Source: Pseudomonadota bacterium
Lineage (GTDB): Bacteria > Pseudomonadota > Gammaproteobacteria > Steroidobacterales > Steroidobacteraceae
DNA length: 64,000 nt
Direction: 5' to 3'
Assembly (NCBI GenBank): GCA_021843755.1
Contig: JAKBWB010000002.1
Span: forward strand, 1 to 64,000
Of this stretch, positions 36,710-45,649 are shown one piece after another; position 1 is the first letter of the stretch; each line of letters starts with the position of its first letter. Below the pieces are notes generated by a model. That model worked only from the letters and a program-made list of their open reading frames with translations, was not told the origin of the DNA and ran no database searches. Both the position numbers and the translations under genes were made by a program.

Positions 36710-38397
36710 TCACCCGAACAGTGCTGGTGACGGTTCGCGCGAGGGGATCGCACCCTCGATGCCCGGGATTGCTCGCGATGCCAGGGAAGACCGTGGCAAG
36801 GGAGCCGGGCACCCTTGAGTGGGGCCGGACCGGGCATGCGCTGCAAGCGCCGCTTGGCAGGCTCTGCGAATCCTCGAGCAGTGCGAGTACACATGCTCTC
36901 CCCGATTCCTCACGGGTAGGGGAAAGGTGACGTGGCCGCCTGAGCGGGTCGGTACGAAGACCGTCCCGCGCTGCGGGGATTCACAGAGCCGCAATCCTCT
37001 GCGGGCGATGGCCAAAGCCGCGCCCTGATGAATCGAGACGCCGTGGCGGCGGGCGTAATTCACCGCACCGATCACGGAGGTGTACGCTGGGTTGGCCTGG
37101 AGCACCTCGACGCCGGCACGAAAGCAGGCGGAGGCGATACTCGAGAGCGTCTGGCGGTAGGCGAGGGAGGACAGTTGCCGGGCACGGGCGGGCGAAACGC
37201 TCTCGAGTTCGGCCTTGCGGCGGCGGAAATCGAGCGTCTCGATCACCACGGGCTTGCCGGCCGCGCTCGCCACCGCGGCGATCTTGACTGCGGCCTCGCC
37301 GGTCAGTGCCCGGGTTTGATCGGAGTTCTTCCCATAGATGGGCAGCGGGAGCTTGCGCGTGTCGATGAGATTGCCGAACCGGTCGGTCTCGGAGACCGCC
37401 AGGTGATCGGCATTCACGTCAACGCCGATGGCGCCCAACTCCCGTCTCGAGACTGGCTCGGGGGCGGGAACCTCCAAGCTCGCAAATACCCGCCAACCCT
37501 GCTCGTCGCGCAGGAACCGGTACGAGATCGCGGCACCCACTCGTTTGGTCGTGGCCTTGCCGCTTTTCGTGACGTGCGGCACGCGCCGACTCGATGCGAG
37601 TGCCGCGAGCACCGCCTCGTGACCGTAGGCGAAGCGCACGCCTGGGATCGTGAGGTAGCGGCCGTGCTCGTGCGCCAGGGCGTCGGGCAACCTCAGCCGC
37701 AAGGTGAGCGTGCCATCGGCCTCGATCAGCCCCTGACAGGACTGATTGCCGGCCGTCTCGTCCTTCGAGCCGAGCCCGAAGAACTGGGCGCTGCGGGCAG
37801 CACGCCATTTCTCGCGCCACTGCCCAATGTTTCGGTAACCGTTCTCCTGCAACGCGAACTGTGCCCGATCCTCCCCTGGCGCTGGTCCTGCGCGAGGCGC
37901 GCATGGCGATTCTCCAGAATCCCGAGCCGGCGTTTCTTCTGGTGCAGCTTTCCCCGCGCGCTTCGGACGGCTTCTCTTGCCTCCTCGACCCTCAATACGC
38001 GCCCACTGGGCCGCCGCGTGACATACACAGAGCGAGCGGCTATTACCTTGGCGAGGTTCTTCTTCGCCGTCGCCAGACGCTTTGCGATCTTGCCGATGGT
38101 CTTGCGCGCCCTGGCTATCTTGCGGCCGAGTTCCTCGATCAACTCGGGCCGCCGCGCGAGGATCGCCTTGATCTTCCCCTCAAGCCCCACCCGGATCGCG
38201 TTGAACTGCCGCGCGCTCAGGCCGTATTCCTTGAGAAGCCCGTTCTTGAAATCCCCGGCCGGTCTGCCCGTCGCAACCATCCTCGCGAACAGCGTGCGCT
38301 CGATTCTCCCGTACAGCCCCGCGTACGCATCCAGTGCCGAACTCTGCGCGGTACTGGATACGATCCGGCTCTGGTACGTGAACGTGCGAGCGGTCAT
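36710..38397 (-). pseudogene. TnpB-type RNA-guided nuclease gene, frameshifted
   Basis: The N-terminal part begins at ATG 38397 (MTARTFTYQSRIVSSTAQSS) and runs in one frame to about 37875. The C-terminal part resumes in another frame near 37890 (AQFALQENGYRNIGQWREKW) and ends at 36710. The consensus segment linking them (LCFGSRKLF in relatives) is missing, so an out-of-frame deletion broke the gene. RuvC residues remain in IGVDVNADHLAVSETD (Asp) and VVIETLDF (Glu), with NPAYTSVIGAVNYARRHGVS near the end. An intact copy would be an IS607-type TnpB. Confidence 0.85.
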
Positions 38398-38440
38398 GCA
38401 GCTCTGAGCCTCTGAGGCGCCAGACAGTTCCGATGGCCGC

Positions 38441-39010
38441 TCAATCCACGGGAGCTTCCAGCGCGGCGAGGGCTTTCCGTGCTCTGTTCTTCGCCGAGCG
38501 TTTGCCGTAGAGCCGCGCGCACATCGATACGAGAACCTCGTGCAGATCACGCACGACGTCGTCGGTCATCTCCTCCGCTTCAATAACCACCACCCGCCGG
38601 CCCTGCCCCGCCAGAGCGCATTCGAGATATTCAAACCCAAACCGCAACAGACGATCTCGATGCTCAACCACAATGGTCGCGACCGTACGGTCGCGCAACA
38701 GGCGCATCAGCCCCTTGCGATGGCCGTTCATCCCAGAGCCGACTTCCTTCACCGCGTGCGCAATCGGCAGCTTGTTCCGTACGGCATACTCGGTCAACCG
38801 CCCCAGCTGCCGGTCCAGATCAGCCTTTTGATCGACGCTCGATACCCGCCCATACAGCGCTGCCGCGTTGCTTTGCGCCGTCTCCGCGCGCACGATCACC
38901 GTACCCGTGGGCAACTGCTCGGCGGCAACAGGCAGCTTGCCGTCCTTCCACATCCGCCACGCCGTCTTGTAGGAAAGACCTTGCTCGCGGGCCCATACGC
39001 TGAGCTTCAT
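38441..39010 (-). CDS. tnpA: IS607-family serine recombinase TnpA
   Basis: This 189-residue protein has an N-terminal MerR-like HTH (MKLSVWAREQGLSYKTAWRMWKDGKLP) followed by a resolvase catalytic domain. The domain includes LYGRVSSVDQKADLDRQLGRL, where a Ser of the RVSS segment is the nucleophile, and later VVEHRDRLLRFGFEYLE with the catalytic arginines. This domain order is specific to IS607. The frame is intact from ATG 39010, so the element may still move. The 211 bases upstream to tRNA-Ala contain only the probable element end. Confidence 0.9.
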   Translation of the reverse strand: MKLSVWAREQGLSYKTAWRMWKDGKLPVAAEQLPTGTVIVRAETAQSNAAALYGRVSSVDQKADLDRQLGRLTEYAVRNKLPIAHAVKEVGSGMNGHRKGLMRLLRDRTVATIVVEHRDRLLRFGFEYLECALAGQGRRVVVIEAEEMTDDVVRDLHEVLVSMCARLYGKRSAKNRARKALAALEAPVD

Positions 39011-39221
39011 ATGAATGCAATTCCCTATTTAGGTATTTCTGTCCATACAATATATAGCTATTGGTCACCCCCCAAAAATACCCCAATCAAGTGCGGGACT
39101 GCAGATGAACTCGCAACCGCAGGCGTAGACAGCAATATACGGTAACTAACTGTTTTTATTGTTCTTCTTCATCAACGTCCGCCGACGCACGGATGCCGCC
39201 GGACGGCAATTGCTGGATGGA

Positions 39222-39297
<76 letters not shown>

Positions 39298-39361
39298 GTG
39301 CAAGGGGCGCGAGTTTAGCTATGATGCCGAAGGAAGCCAAGACCATCGCAGGAGCCTGCCC

Positions 39362-39823
39362 ATGCTCGCCATCGGCACGCGCGCCCCCGACTTCACCCTC
39401 CCCGACCAGCAAGACCGGGCGGTCGCGCTGCTGCATCTGCTCGGCCCTGGGCCGCTCATCCTGTACTTCTACCCGGCCGACTTCACGGCCGGCTGCACCC
39501 GCGAGGCCTGCCAGATCCGCGATCTGTACCCGCAGATCGAGAGCGCCGGGCTGCGGGTGGCGGGGGTGAGCCCGCAGAGTCCGGCGAGCCACCGGGCGTT
39601 CAGCGAGAAATACCATCTGCCCTTCACACTGCTCGCGGACGAGGAGCGCAGCGTGGCGGACTTGTACGGAGTCCGCGGTCCGTTTGGGCTGGGTGTGCGC
39701 CGGGCGACGTTTCTGATCGATTCCACCGGGATCATCCGGGATGCCGTTCGCGCCGATCTGCGCATCGCGGCACATGCCCGCTTCGTACGCAAGGCCTTGG
39801 CGAGCGGGCGCACGGCCCAGTGA
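39362..39823 (+). CDS. Peroxiredoxin, BCP/PrxQ type
   Basis: This 153-residue thioredoxin-fold peroxidase reduces hydroperoxides. The active site is YPADFTAGCTREACQIRD, with the peroxidatic Cys in TAGC and a resolving Cys five residues later in EAC, the PrxQ arrangement. LADEERSVADLYGVRGPFGLGVRRATFLID is typical of the family. The ATG at 39362 has AGGAG 7 bases upstream. It is a single gene between tRNA-Ala and a convergent gene. Confidence 0.92.
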   Translation: MLAIGTRAPDFTLPDQQDRAVALLHLLGPGPLILYFYPADFTAGCTREACQIRDLYPQIESAGLRVAGVSPQSPASHRAFSEKYHLPFTLLADEERSVADLYGVRGPFGLGVRRATFLIDSTGIIRDAVRADLRIAAHARFVRKALASGRTAQ

Positions 39824-39836
39824 TCCTCCGCGCCGG

Positions 39837-40412
39837 TCAGTCGCGCATTCGCAGAATCTTCGCCGCACCGTAACGCGGGATGCTCACGACGTACATGTCG
39901 CGCTCGGCCACCGTCTCGATGTGCTTGCCGCTGAGCGCACGGATCAGAGCGGCGACGAACTGCCGGTTGCACACGACGAGCAGCGTACCCCCGGCGTGGT
40001 GGCTGAGAATCTCCCCGGCCATGTTCCGCGCCCGGCTGCGGGCGAGAACGACGGGCTTCAGCCCGAGCAGTTGCGCCAGGGGCGCCGCAGTCTGCTTCGC
40101 GCGGCGCGTATCGCCGACGTAGATCGCATCCAACCCCTCCCGGCCCGTGGCGGTCGCGAAACGCTGGGCGATCCGCTGTGCCTGCTGACCGCCCGAGGCC
40201 GACAGCGGCGGATTGGCGATCGAGCCGATCTGCCCGAGCGCCGCCGGCACGATGACCACCAGGGTATTGCTCGCCGAAACCCACAGCGCCACTGCCAAAG
40301 CGGCCAGGGCGACAGCCGCCAACAGGCCGAGCCACACCGGCGCCAGAAACGGCCGGTGGCGGCGGGTAATGGCGGGGGGGTCGACGGCAGGCACTGTGGT
40401 ATGTGACGGCAT
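39837..40412 (-). CDS. Membrane-anchored histidine-phosphatase-like pseudoenzyme
   Basis: This 191-residue protein has one N-terminal membrane helix (about 23-47) followed by a phosphoglycerate-mutase-like fold: PPLSASGGQQAQRIAQRFATATG, DAIYVGDTRRAKQTAAPLAQLLGL and GGTLLVVCNRQFVAALIRALSG. The catalytic RHG motif at the first strand reads VPAAL, and the second catalytic His (usually in a SHG or GHS context) reads CNRQ. It is therefore unlikely to be a phosphatase. It may bind a phospho-ligand or protein. The chosen start is ATG 40412; GTG 40433 is also in frame. Confidence 0.75.
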   Translation of the reverse strand: MPSHTTVPAVDPPAITRRHRPFLAPVWLGLLAAVALAALAVALWVSASNTLVVIVPAALGQIGSIANPPLSASGGQQAQRIAQRFATATGREGLDAIYVGDTRRAKQTAAPLAQLLGLKPVVLARSRARNMAGEILSHHAGGTLLVVCNRQFVAALIRALSGKHIETVAERDMYVVSIPRYGAAKILRMRD

Positions 40413-40592
40413 CGTCTCTATCTGGGTTTGCACAGCAGCACGATCGGTGGACCGTGAAGTTCATCACACTGGGACCGCATTGTCACCTTTAGATTCACAG
40501 CCGCAAGCCCGCTCCCGATGCCAGAGTCAATTTTACAACGTTGAGTATCGAGCGCCGGCGCAGCAGCGACCGAGGAGTTGGCGAGGATTTCG

Positions 40593-41663
40593 ATGACTTC
40601 CGGTGGACACACAACTGTCATCAAGCGCGTGCTCGAGCGGCGGGTCCACGAGCCGGCGACACCCGAAGACACGACCGCGACCGTCGCGGTGATGCTGCGC
40701 GTGCTGCCGCCGCCGCACGCCCTGCTCGCGATCCACGCCGACGCCACCCGCGCGCAGCTGGAGCTGCGCATTCACAAGGAAATGCTGAATGTGGTGTGCT
40801 GCGCCGAGCACGAGGCGATCAAACGTCTGCGCGAGCAATTCCGTCCACTGGTCATCACCGACAGCCTGACGCTGATTCGGGGCATCCGCGCCGAGCATCT
40901 GCCGCGCGAGCCGTTCATCCTGTACATCACCCCGCTCGAGGCGCCCGAGGCAATCGAGACCGGGTTACGCACCGGCGCCGATGATTGCCTGCCGCGCCAC
41001 GCGAGCGAGCCGCAGCTGACGGCGCGCCTCGGCACCGCGCGGCGCATTGCCGAGCTCGAGGAGGTGCTGCGCATCACGCTGATCGAGAACCGCGAGATCT
41101 CGACCACCGACGAGTTGACGCAGGTGGCGAGCCGGCGCTTCTTCAGCAAGCATTTCCCGCGCGAGATCGAGCGCGCGGGACGCTACCGGCGGCCGCTGTC
41201 GCTCATTCTCTGCGACATCGACTTCTTCAAGCACATCAACGATACGCTGGGTCACGCTGGCGGCGATGCGATTCTCAAGCAATTCGGGATCCGCCTGCAG
41301 GAATGCCTGCGCAGCGGAGTGGACTGGGTGGCACGCCTCGGGGGGGAGGAGTTCGCCGTCATCCTGCCGGAGACCGCCTATGATCAGGCCCTCGATGCGG
41401 CACGCCGCCTGCGCGCCAGCATTGCCGACCGTCCCTTTCCGGCCCAGGGCAAGATGGTCGAGGTCACCGCCAGCTTCGGCATGTGCAACCTCGAGCAGGT
41501 GCCGGTCGGGGAACGCAAAACGGCCGATCACATGCTGCGGGTTGCCGATGCGGCGCTCTATCGCAGCAAGTATGGCGGGCGCAATCGGGTCACGGCCGCG
41601 CTGCTGCCGATGAACTCCGTGCGCGGCACCCCGGACAGCCTGCACAAGTTCCTCACGCCCTGA
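40593..41663 (+). CDS. Diguanylate cyclase with N-terminal receiver-like domain
   Basis: This protein of about 356 residues has an N-terminal receiver-like fold (about 35-150: LVITDSLTLIRG, ILYITPLEAPEAIETGLRTGADDCLPRH) and a C-terminal GGDEF domain (about 185-345). The domain includes LSLILCDIDFFKHINDTLGHAGGDAIL and the active motif ARLGGEEFAVILP. The cyclase site is intact, so it should make c-di-GMP, opposing the phosphodiesterase at 21.6-24.9 kb. The RxxD product-inhibition site is not canonical (RSGVD). Start ATG 40593 has GAGGA nearby; the frame opens to a TTG at 40578. Confidence 0.9.
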   Translation: MTSGGHTTVIKRVLERRVHEPATPEDTTATVAVMLRVLPPPHALLAIHADATRAQLELRIHKEMLNVVCCAEHEAIKRLREQFRPLVITDSLTLIRGIRAEHLPREPFILYITPLEAPEAIETGLRTGADDCLPRHASEPQLTARLGTARRIAELEEVLRITLIENREISTTDELTQVASRRFFSKHFPREIERAGRYRRPLSLILCDIDFFKHINDTLGHAGGDAILKQFGIRLQECLRSGVDWVARLGGEEFAVILPETAYDQALDAARRLRASIADRPFPAQGKMVEVTASFGMCNLEQVPVGERKTADHMLRVADAALYRSKYGGRNRVTAALLPMNSVRGTPDSLHKFLTP

Positions 41664-41758
41664 GCATCGAGCCGCTCTCTACCCGAGGCGGGGCGCAGCG
41701 GCTCTGGTACCCTATGCGGTGCTGCACCGTGCCGTCGCCGGCTCACCGGGGATTTGCC

Positions 41759-42628
41759 GTGAGAATCTTGTCGTACCTGCTGCCTTGGCAGTTCTCGCCG
41801 CTGGCCTGTGCCGTGTTCACGGTCACGCTCGTGCTGTATGTGCGCGGACTGGCGGTCCTGCGGCGCAGCGGAGCGCCGGTGGGTCCATGGCGCCCATTCG
41901 TCTTCTTCCTCGGTCTGGCGCTCAACTACGCCGTGCTGCAGACCTATTTCGATTACCTGGCCCAACACATGTTCTGGGTTCACCGGCTGCAGCACTTGAT
42001 CCTGCATCACATCGGCCCGGCGCTGCTCGTGTTGTCCGCACCGGTATCCGTGCTGCGCGCCGGGCTGCCGGCGCCCGTATGGCGCGTTCTGCGCGCGAGC
42101 TGGGTACGCCGTCCGATCGGCCTGCTATGGCGCGTGCTGCAGAATGAGCTGCTCGCCCCGGTCCTGTTCGTCGGACTCATTTACTTCTGGCTCACCCCTT
42201 CGGTCCAGTTCCTTGCGATGCTCAGCCAGCGGCTCTACCTGTTGATGAACTGGAGCATACTCATCGACGGCATTTTATTCTGGTGGATGATCCTGGCGCC
42301 TATCGAGGCCCAGGGCGCCGCGGCGGTCCCATACGGGCGCCGGGTCATCGTCCTGACTGCCGTCGCCCTCCCCCAGATCGTGCTCGGCGCCTACATCACG
42401 CTGTGCTCCAGGCCGCTCTACAGCATCTATGCGGTGTGCGGCCGGGCCTGGCATATCAGCCCGATGCTCGATCAGCAGCTCGGGGGCCTGCTCACATGGA
42501 TTCCAGGGGCCATGATGTCGGCGGTGGGTGTGCTGGTGATCCTGCACCACGTACTGCAGGCCGAGCGGCGCGCCCTCGCCCAGGCGCGCGCCAAAGCCGC
42601 CGATCCCCCGGCGGGAGTACCGGCATGA
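41759..42628 (+). CDS. CtaG-type cytochrome c oxidase assembly protein (caa3 family)
   Basis: This 289-residue integral membrane protein has seven or so hydrophobic segments and the caa3_CtaG pattern: FVFFLGLALNYAVLQTYFDYLAQHMFWVHRLQHLILHHIGPALLVLSAP, with clustered His residues. The GTG at 41759 (VRILSYLLPWQFSP) follows GGGGA; the long upstream frame has no homologous sequence. The SCO1-like gene starts inside its stop codon (ATGA), so the pair likely serves copper delivery or assembly for a terminal oxidase whose genes are not in view. Confidence 0.88.
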   Translation: MRILSYLLPWQFSPLACAVFTVTLVLYVRGLAVLRRSGAPVGPWRPFVFFLGLALNYAVLQTYFDYLAQHMFWVHRLQHLILHHIGPALLVLSAPVSVLRAGLPAPVWRVLRASWVRRPIGLLWRVLQNELLAPVLFVGLIYFWLTPSVQFLAMLSQRLYLLMNWSILIDGILFWWMILAPIEAQGAAAVPYGRRVIVLTAVALPQIVLGAYITLCSRPLYSIYAVCGRAWHISPMLDQQLGGLLTWIPGAMMSAVGVLVILHHVLQAERRALAQARAKAADPPAGVPA

Positions 42629-43287
42629 ACCGCGCGCAGCTCGCTCGGGGCGGTGCGGCCCTCGGCATCGTGCTGGCGGTGATCGGCGGGCTGCTTGCCG
42701 CGGTCATCGGCTGCACCCAGCGGCAGCTGCCCGGCCGCGTGACCAACGTCGCCGGGCTGGTCGCTGCGCTGAAGTTCCATTTGACCGACCAGAACGGCGT
42801 ACCCGTCAGCGCCGCCAGCTACCGCGGCGATGCGGTACTGCTTTATTTCGGCTACACGCATTGCACCAAGGAGTGCCCCACGACACTGGCCACCCTGGCC
42901 GATGCGCTGCAGCGCCTGGGTTCGCAGGCAAGACTCGTGCGCGTGCTGTTCGTGACGGTCGACCCGCGACGCGACACCGGCCCGGTGCTGCGCCGTTACG
43001 TGAGCGACTTCGGGCCGCAGTTTGTCGGCTTACGGGGCACTACGGCGCAGCTGACCCGCATGATCAAGCGCTATCGAGTCACGTACCGCTATCAGAAGCC
43101 CTACCCGCACGGCGACTACCAGGTCAGTCACAGCAGCGCGGTATTCATCTTCGGTCCCGACGGGCGGGCGCGGCTGCTGGTGCAAAGTGGCGCGCGGGCC
43201 GGGATCATCGCGGCCGACCTGCGCCGATTGCTGCCGGCGCGCGCCGCGGTCGCTCACGCGCACGGCGGCTCGCCAGCGAGCACCTGA
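42625..43287 (+). CDS. SCO1/SenC-type copper chaperone, lipoprotein-like
   Basis: This 220-residue thioredoxin-fold protein has an N-terminal hydrophobic segment and a possible lipobox, AVIGC (Cys at about 30), so it is probably anchored facing the periplasm. The copper site is YTHCTKECPTTL (CxxxC) with the distal His in YQVSHSSAVFIFGP. SCO proteins metallate the CuA or CuB site of cytochrome oxidases. It overlaps the CtaG-like stop as ATGA, a translationally coupled pair. Confidence 0.9.
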   Translation: MNRAQLARGGAALGIVLAVIGGLLAAVIGCTQRQLPGRVTNVAGLVAALKFHLTDQNGVPVSAASYRGDAVLLYFGYTHCTKECPTTLATLADALQRLGSQARLVRVLFVTVDPRRDTGPVLRRYVSDFGPQFVGLRGTTAQLTRMIKRYRVTYRYQKPYPHGDYQVSHSSAVFIFGPDGRARLLVQSGARAGIIAADLRRLLPARAAVAHAHGGSPAST

Positions 43288-43444
43288 TTGGAGAAAGGCT
43301 CGACCCCGCGGCGCCCGGCCGCCGGGGAGATCCTGCTGCCCCCCGCAGGGATCGCCTTATAGCGCCGCGGACGGTACCCTATCAGCCGCGCCCCGGTCCG
43401 CGCGTTCCGCCCAACATCGTCACGACACCTATTCAGCCGTGGGA

Positions 43445-44743
43445 ATGACTCCCGACAGCCCGGCCGCCGTTTCCGACTCCTCCTCGGGCCTCGCCGCCAC
43501 GTGGCAGTTGCTGCTCGGCATCGGCATCCTGATGCTCGGGTCGGGATTGCAGAGCACGGAGATCAGTCTGCGCGCCGCGCTCGCGGGCTTCAGCGTCCCG
43601 GTCATCGGCGTCGTGATGTCCTGCTACTATGCCGGCTATCTACTCGGCACCGCGACCGCACCTCGCCTGGTGCTGCGGGTCGGGCACATCCGGGTGTTCG
43701 CCGCCATGGCCGCCGTGGCCGCCGCGGCGATTCTGGTCCAGGGCCTGTTCGTTCAGCCGTTCACGTGGGCGCTGTTGCGTGCAGTGTCGGGCCTGTGTTT
43801 CGCCGGCCTGTACGTCGTCGCCGAGAGCTGGCTGAACAATCGGTCGAGCCGGGCCACGCGCGGCACGCTGCTCGCGATCTACATGGTCGTGCTGTACATC
43901 GGCCTCGGGAGCGCGCAATTCCTGCTCATCGCGGCCAATCCCGCCACCACCCGGCCCTTCATGCTCGCGGCGGTGATGATTTCCCTCGCGCTGGTGCCGA
44001 TCGCGCTCTCCGCGCACCGTGCCCCCGAGATCGCCCTGCCGCGCAAGGTCAGCTACCGCGAGCTCTACCGGAACTCCCCGCTCGGCATGGTGGCGGTGAC
44101 GATGGCCGGCATGATCACAGCGTGCGTCTACACCATGGGCCCGGTCTACGCGCAGCGCATCGGACTCGGCACCACCGGGGTCGCTACGTTCATGGGCGTC
44201 AGCATTCTCGCGGCGGTGGTGGGTCAGTATCCGATCGGCCGCCTCTCCGACCGCCTCGACCGGCGGACCGTGATTGCCGCAGCGTGCGTCATCGCGGCGC
44301 TCAGCGCCGCCGTGCTCGTGATCGTTCACGATCCGCCCCGGCCGCTTTTCTACGCCACGACCGCGCTGTTCAGCTCCACGGCCTTCACGCTCTACTCCCT
44401 CGGCGTATCACACGTGAATGATCACCTCGAACCGACACAAATGGTGGCCGCGAGCAGCGCCCTGCTGAGCCTGAATGGGCTCGGAGCGGTGATCAGCCCC
44501 ATCCTGCTCGGAGCCCTCATCGCCCGCTTCGGCCCGCCGGCTTACTTCGCGACCCTCGCCGGCCTGGCAGTCGTGCTCAGCGCGTTCGCTCTGTGGCGCA
44601 AGCGGCGTCGCGAGCCGGTCGACGCCGACATGAAGGGCGCATACATTGCCGCGGGGCCCCAGGGACTGGTCACCCGGATCGCCGCGAGCTCGCTCGTCTC
44701 GCCCTCGCCGGGCACATCGCCACCGGAAAAATCGCACGGCTGA
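43445..44743 (+). CDS. MFS transporter (YcaD-like)
   Basis: This 432-residue carrier has 12 hydrophobic segments in two halves. Features include CYYAGYLLGTATAPRLVLRVGHIRVFAA in the TM2-3 region, the conserved GLYVVAESWLNNRSSRATRGTLLAIYM block of the YcaD group and GQYPIGRLSDRLDRRTVI in the second-half A-like loop. The substrate is unknown. I chose ATG 43445 (MTPDSPAAVSDSSSG); the earlier open frame overlaps the SCO gene and looks non-coding. The C-terminal 35 residues are disordered. Confidence 0.85.
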   Translation: MTPDSPAAVSDSSSGLAATWQLLLGIGILMLGSGLQSTEISLRAALAGFSVPVIGVVMSCYYAGYLLGTATAPRLVLRVGHIRVFAAMAAVAAAAILVQGLFVQPFTWALLRAVSGLCFAGLYVVAESWLNNRSSRATRGTLLAIYMVVLYIGLGSAQFLLIAANPATTRPFMLAAVMISLALVPIALSAHRAPEIALPRKVSYRELYRNSPLGMVAVTMAGMITACVYTMGPVYAQRIGLGTTGVATFMGVSILAAVVGQYPIGRLSDRLDRRTVIAAACVIAALSAAVLVIVHDPPRPLFYATTALFSSTAFTLYSLGVSHVNDHLEPTQMVAASSALLSLNGLGAVISPILLGALIARFGPPAYFATLAGLAVVLSAFALWRKRRREPVDADMKGAYIAAGPQGLVTRIAASSLVSPSPGTSPPEKSHG

Positions 44744-44849
44744 CAGCCGGCGGCGTACGGCCGGACGAACCCGGCCCTCTGCCGAAAGCGGGATACAGTT
44801 CGCACCAAATGGCGCGCCGCGCAAGGCCGCAATTGGCTAACATTATCGC

Positions 44850-45362
44850 ATGCGTTCCCTGAAATTCCTGAGCAGGCCCGCGGCGCTGCTGTGTGCCGCG
44901 CTCGCGCTCTTTTCCCTGCCTTGCGCCGCGCACGCCGACACCCAACGCTGGAGCACGCCGGTCGGCCTGTGGGCGCCGATCGACAAGGCCACCGGCAAGC
45001 CGCTCGGGCTGATCTCGATCTTTGAGGATCATGGCCTCTACTACGGGCGTATCGAGCCGACCTCCGCCCACGATCACAGCACTGCCCGGTGCACCCGGTG
45101 CACGGGCAGCCGTCACAATCAGCCGATCATCGGTCTCATTCTGATGCGCCATCTACGCTACAAGGACGGGCATTACGTCGGCGGCGACATCATCGATCCG
45201 AATACCGGGCGCGTGTATGACTGCGAGCTGCGCCTGATCGACGGCGGCCGCAAGCTGGTGATGCGGGGCTACATCGGGATCCCGTTGTTCGGCCTCTCGC
45301 AGGTGTGGCATCGCATCGAGGGCACTCCCGGCGGGCCCCTGCGGCTTGCCGGCGGCCCTTAA
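44850..45362 (+). CDS. DUF2147 family secreted protein
   Basis: This 170-residue protein has a signal peptide (MRSLKFLSRPAALLCAALAL, cleavage likely after AHA near residue 29). The DUF2147 core follows: VGLWAPIDKATGKPLGLISIFEDHGLYYGRIEPT, GGDIIDPNTGRVYDCELRLIDGGRKLVMRGYIGIPLFG. An inserted CTRCTG segment carries two Cys. Proteins of this family are periplasmic with no firm function. Confidence 0.88.
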   Translation: MRSLKFLSRPAALLCAALALFSLPCAAHADTQRWSTPVGLWAPIDKATGKPLGLISIFEDHGLYYGRIEPTSAHDHSTARCTRCTGSRHNQPIIGLILMRHLRYKDGHYVGGDIIDPNTGRVYDCELRLIDGGRKLVMRGYIGIPLFGLSQVWHRIEGTPGGPLRLAGGP

Positions 45363-45417
45363 GAGTTCCCCATGAACTCGCGTCCACCCCGGCCCTGCAG
45401 CATCACGAACGCGTGAC

Positions 45418-45520
45418 AGGCACAGGGACGTGCCCCGCCGCCGCAGGTGGCGGACGTTGAGCCAAAAACCACGCTTTTTGGCTCAACGGCGCTGGGCGGG
45501 GCAGGAGCCCCGATCCAGCG
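45418..45520. repeat. Three consecutive hairpins before the exonuclease gene
   Basis: GGCAC/GTGCC (45419-45433) is followed by a perfect 13-bp stem GTTGAGCCAAAAA/TTTTTGGCTCAAC (45456-45468 with 45475-45487). A nested stem CGCTGG/CCAGCG (45490-45495 with 45515-45520) then encloses GGGGC/GCCCC. The middle one has a T-tract in its 3' arm rather than after it. The 287-base gap 45363-45649 contains these hairpins and no gene I can support. They may terminate the DUF2147 transcript or form a small dispersed repeat. Confidence 0.6.
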
Positions 45521-45649
45521 CTTCTAAATGGGGATGCAGGTCGTTTTCGAGGCTTGAGCGTTGCGCTCCGCGCCTGTACTGTGCGGCGCAGCACCCTCGT
45601 CCCGGGTTGATCGGGGCGGGCGCACCCTCATCGGCGAGCGGCGCAGAGC

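Larger units (their letters stand above)
36690..39060 (-). mobile_element. IS607-family element (approximate limits)
   Basis: The unit comprises tnpA (serine recombinase, 38441-39010) and a broken tnpB (36710-38397) in the standard IS607 order. IS607 elements lack terminal inverted repeats and target duplications, so the ends cannot be set exactly from one copy. The left limit is likely within about 60 bases of the tnpA start and the right limit just past the tnpB stop, where the guide-RNA-coding 3' end would lie. It is inserted beside the integrase remnant. Confidence 0.7.

Noticed and set aside
44593-44862. Possible small gene between the MFS carrier and the DUF2147 gene
   Set aside because: It overlaps the MFS end in another frame and has no recognisable features.
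45403-45594. 63-codon minus-strand frame in the hairpin cluster
   Set aside because: It is built from the inverted repeats and a GC-rich flank, with no start site support.
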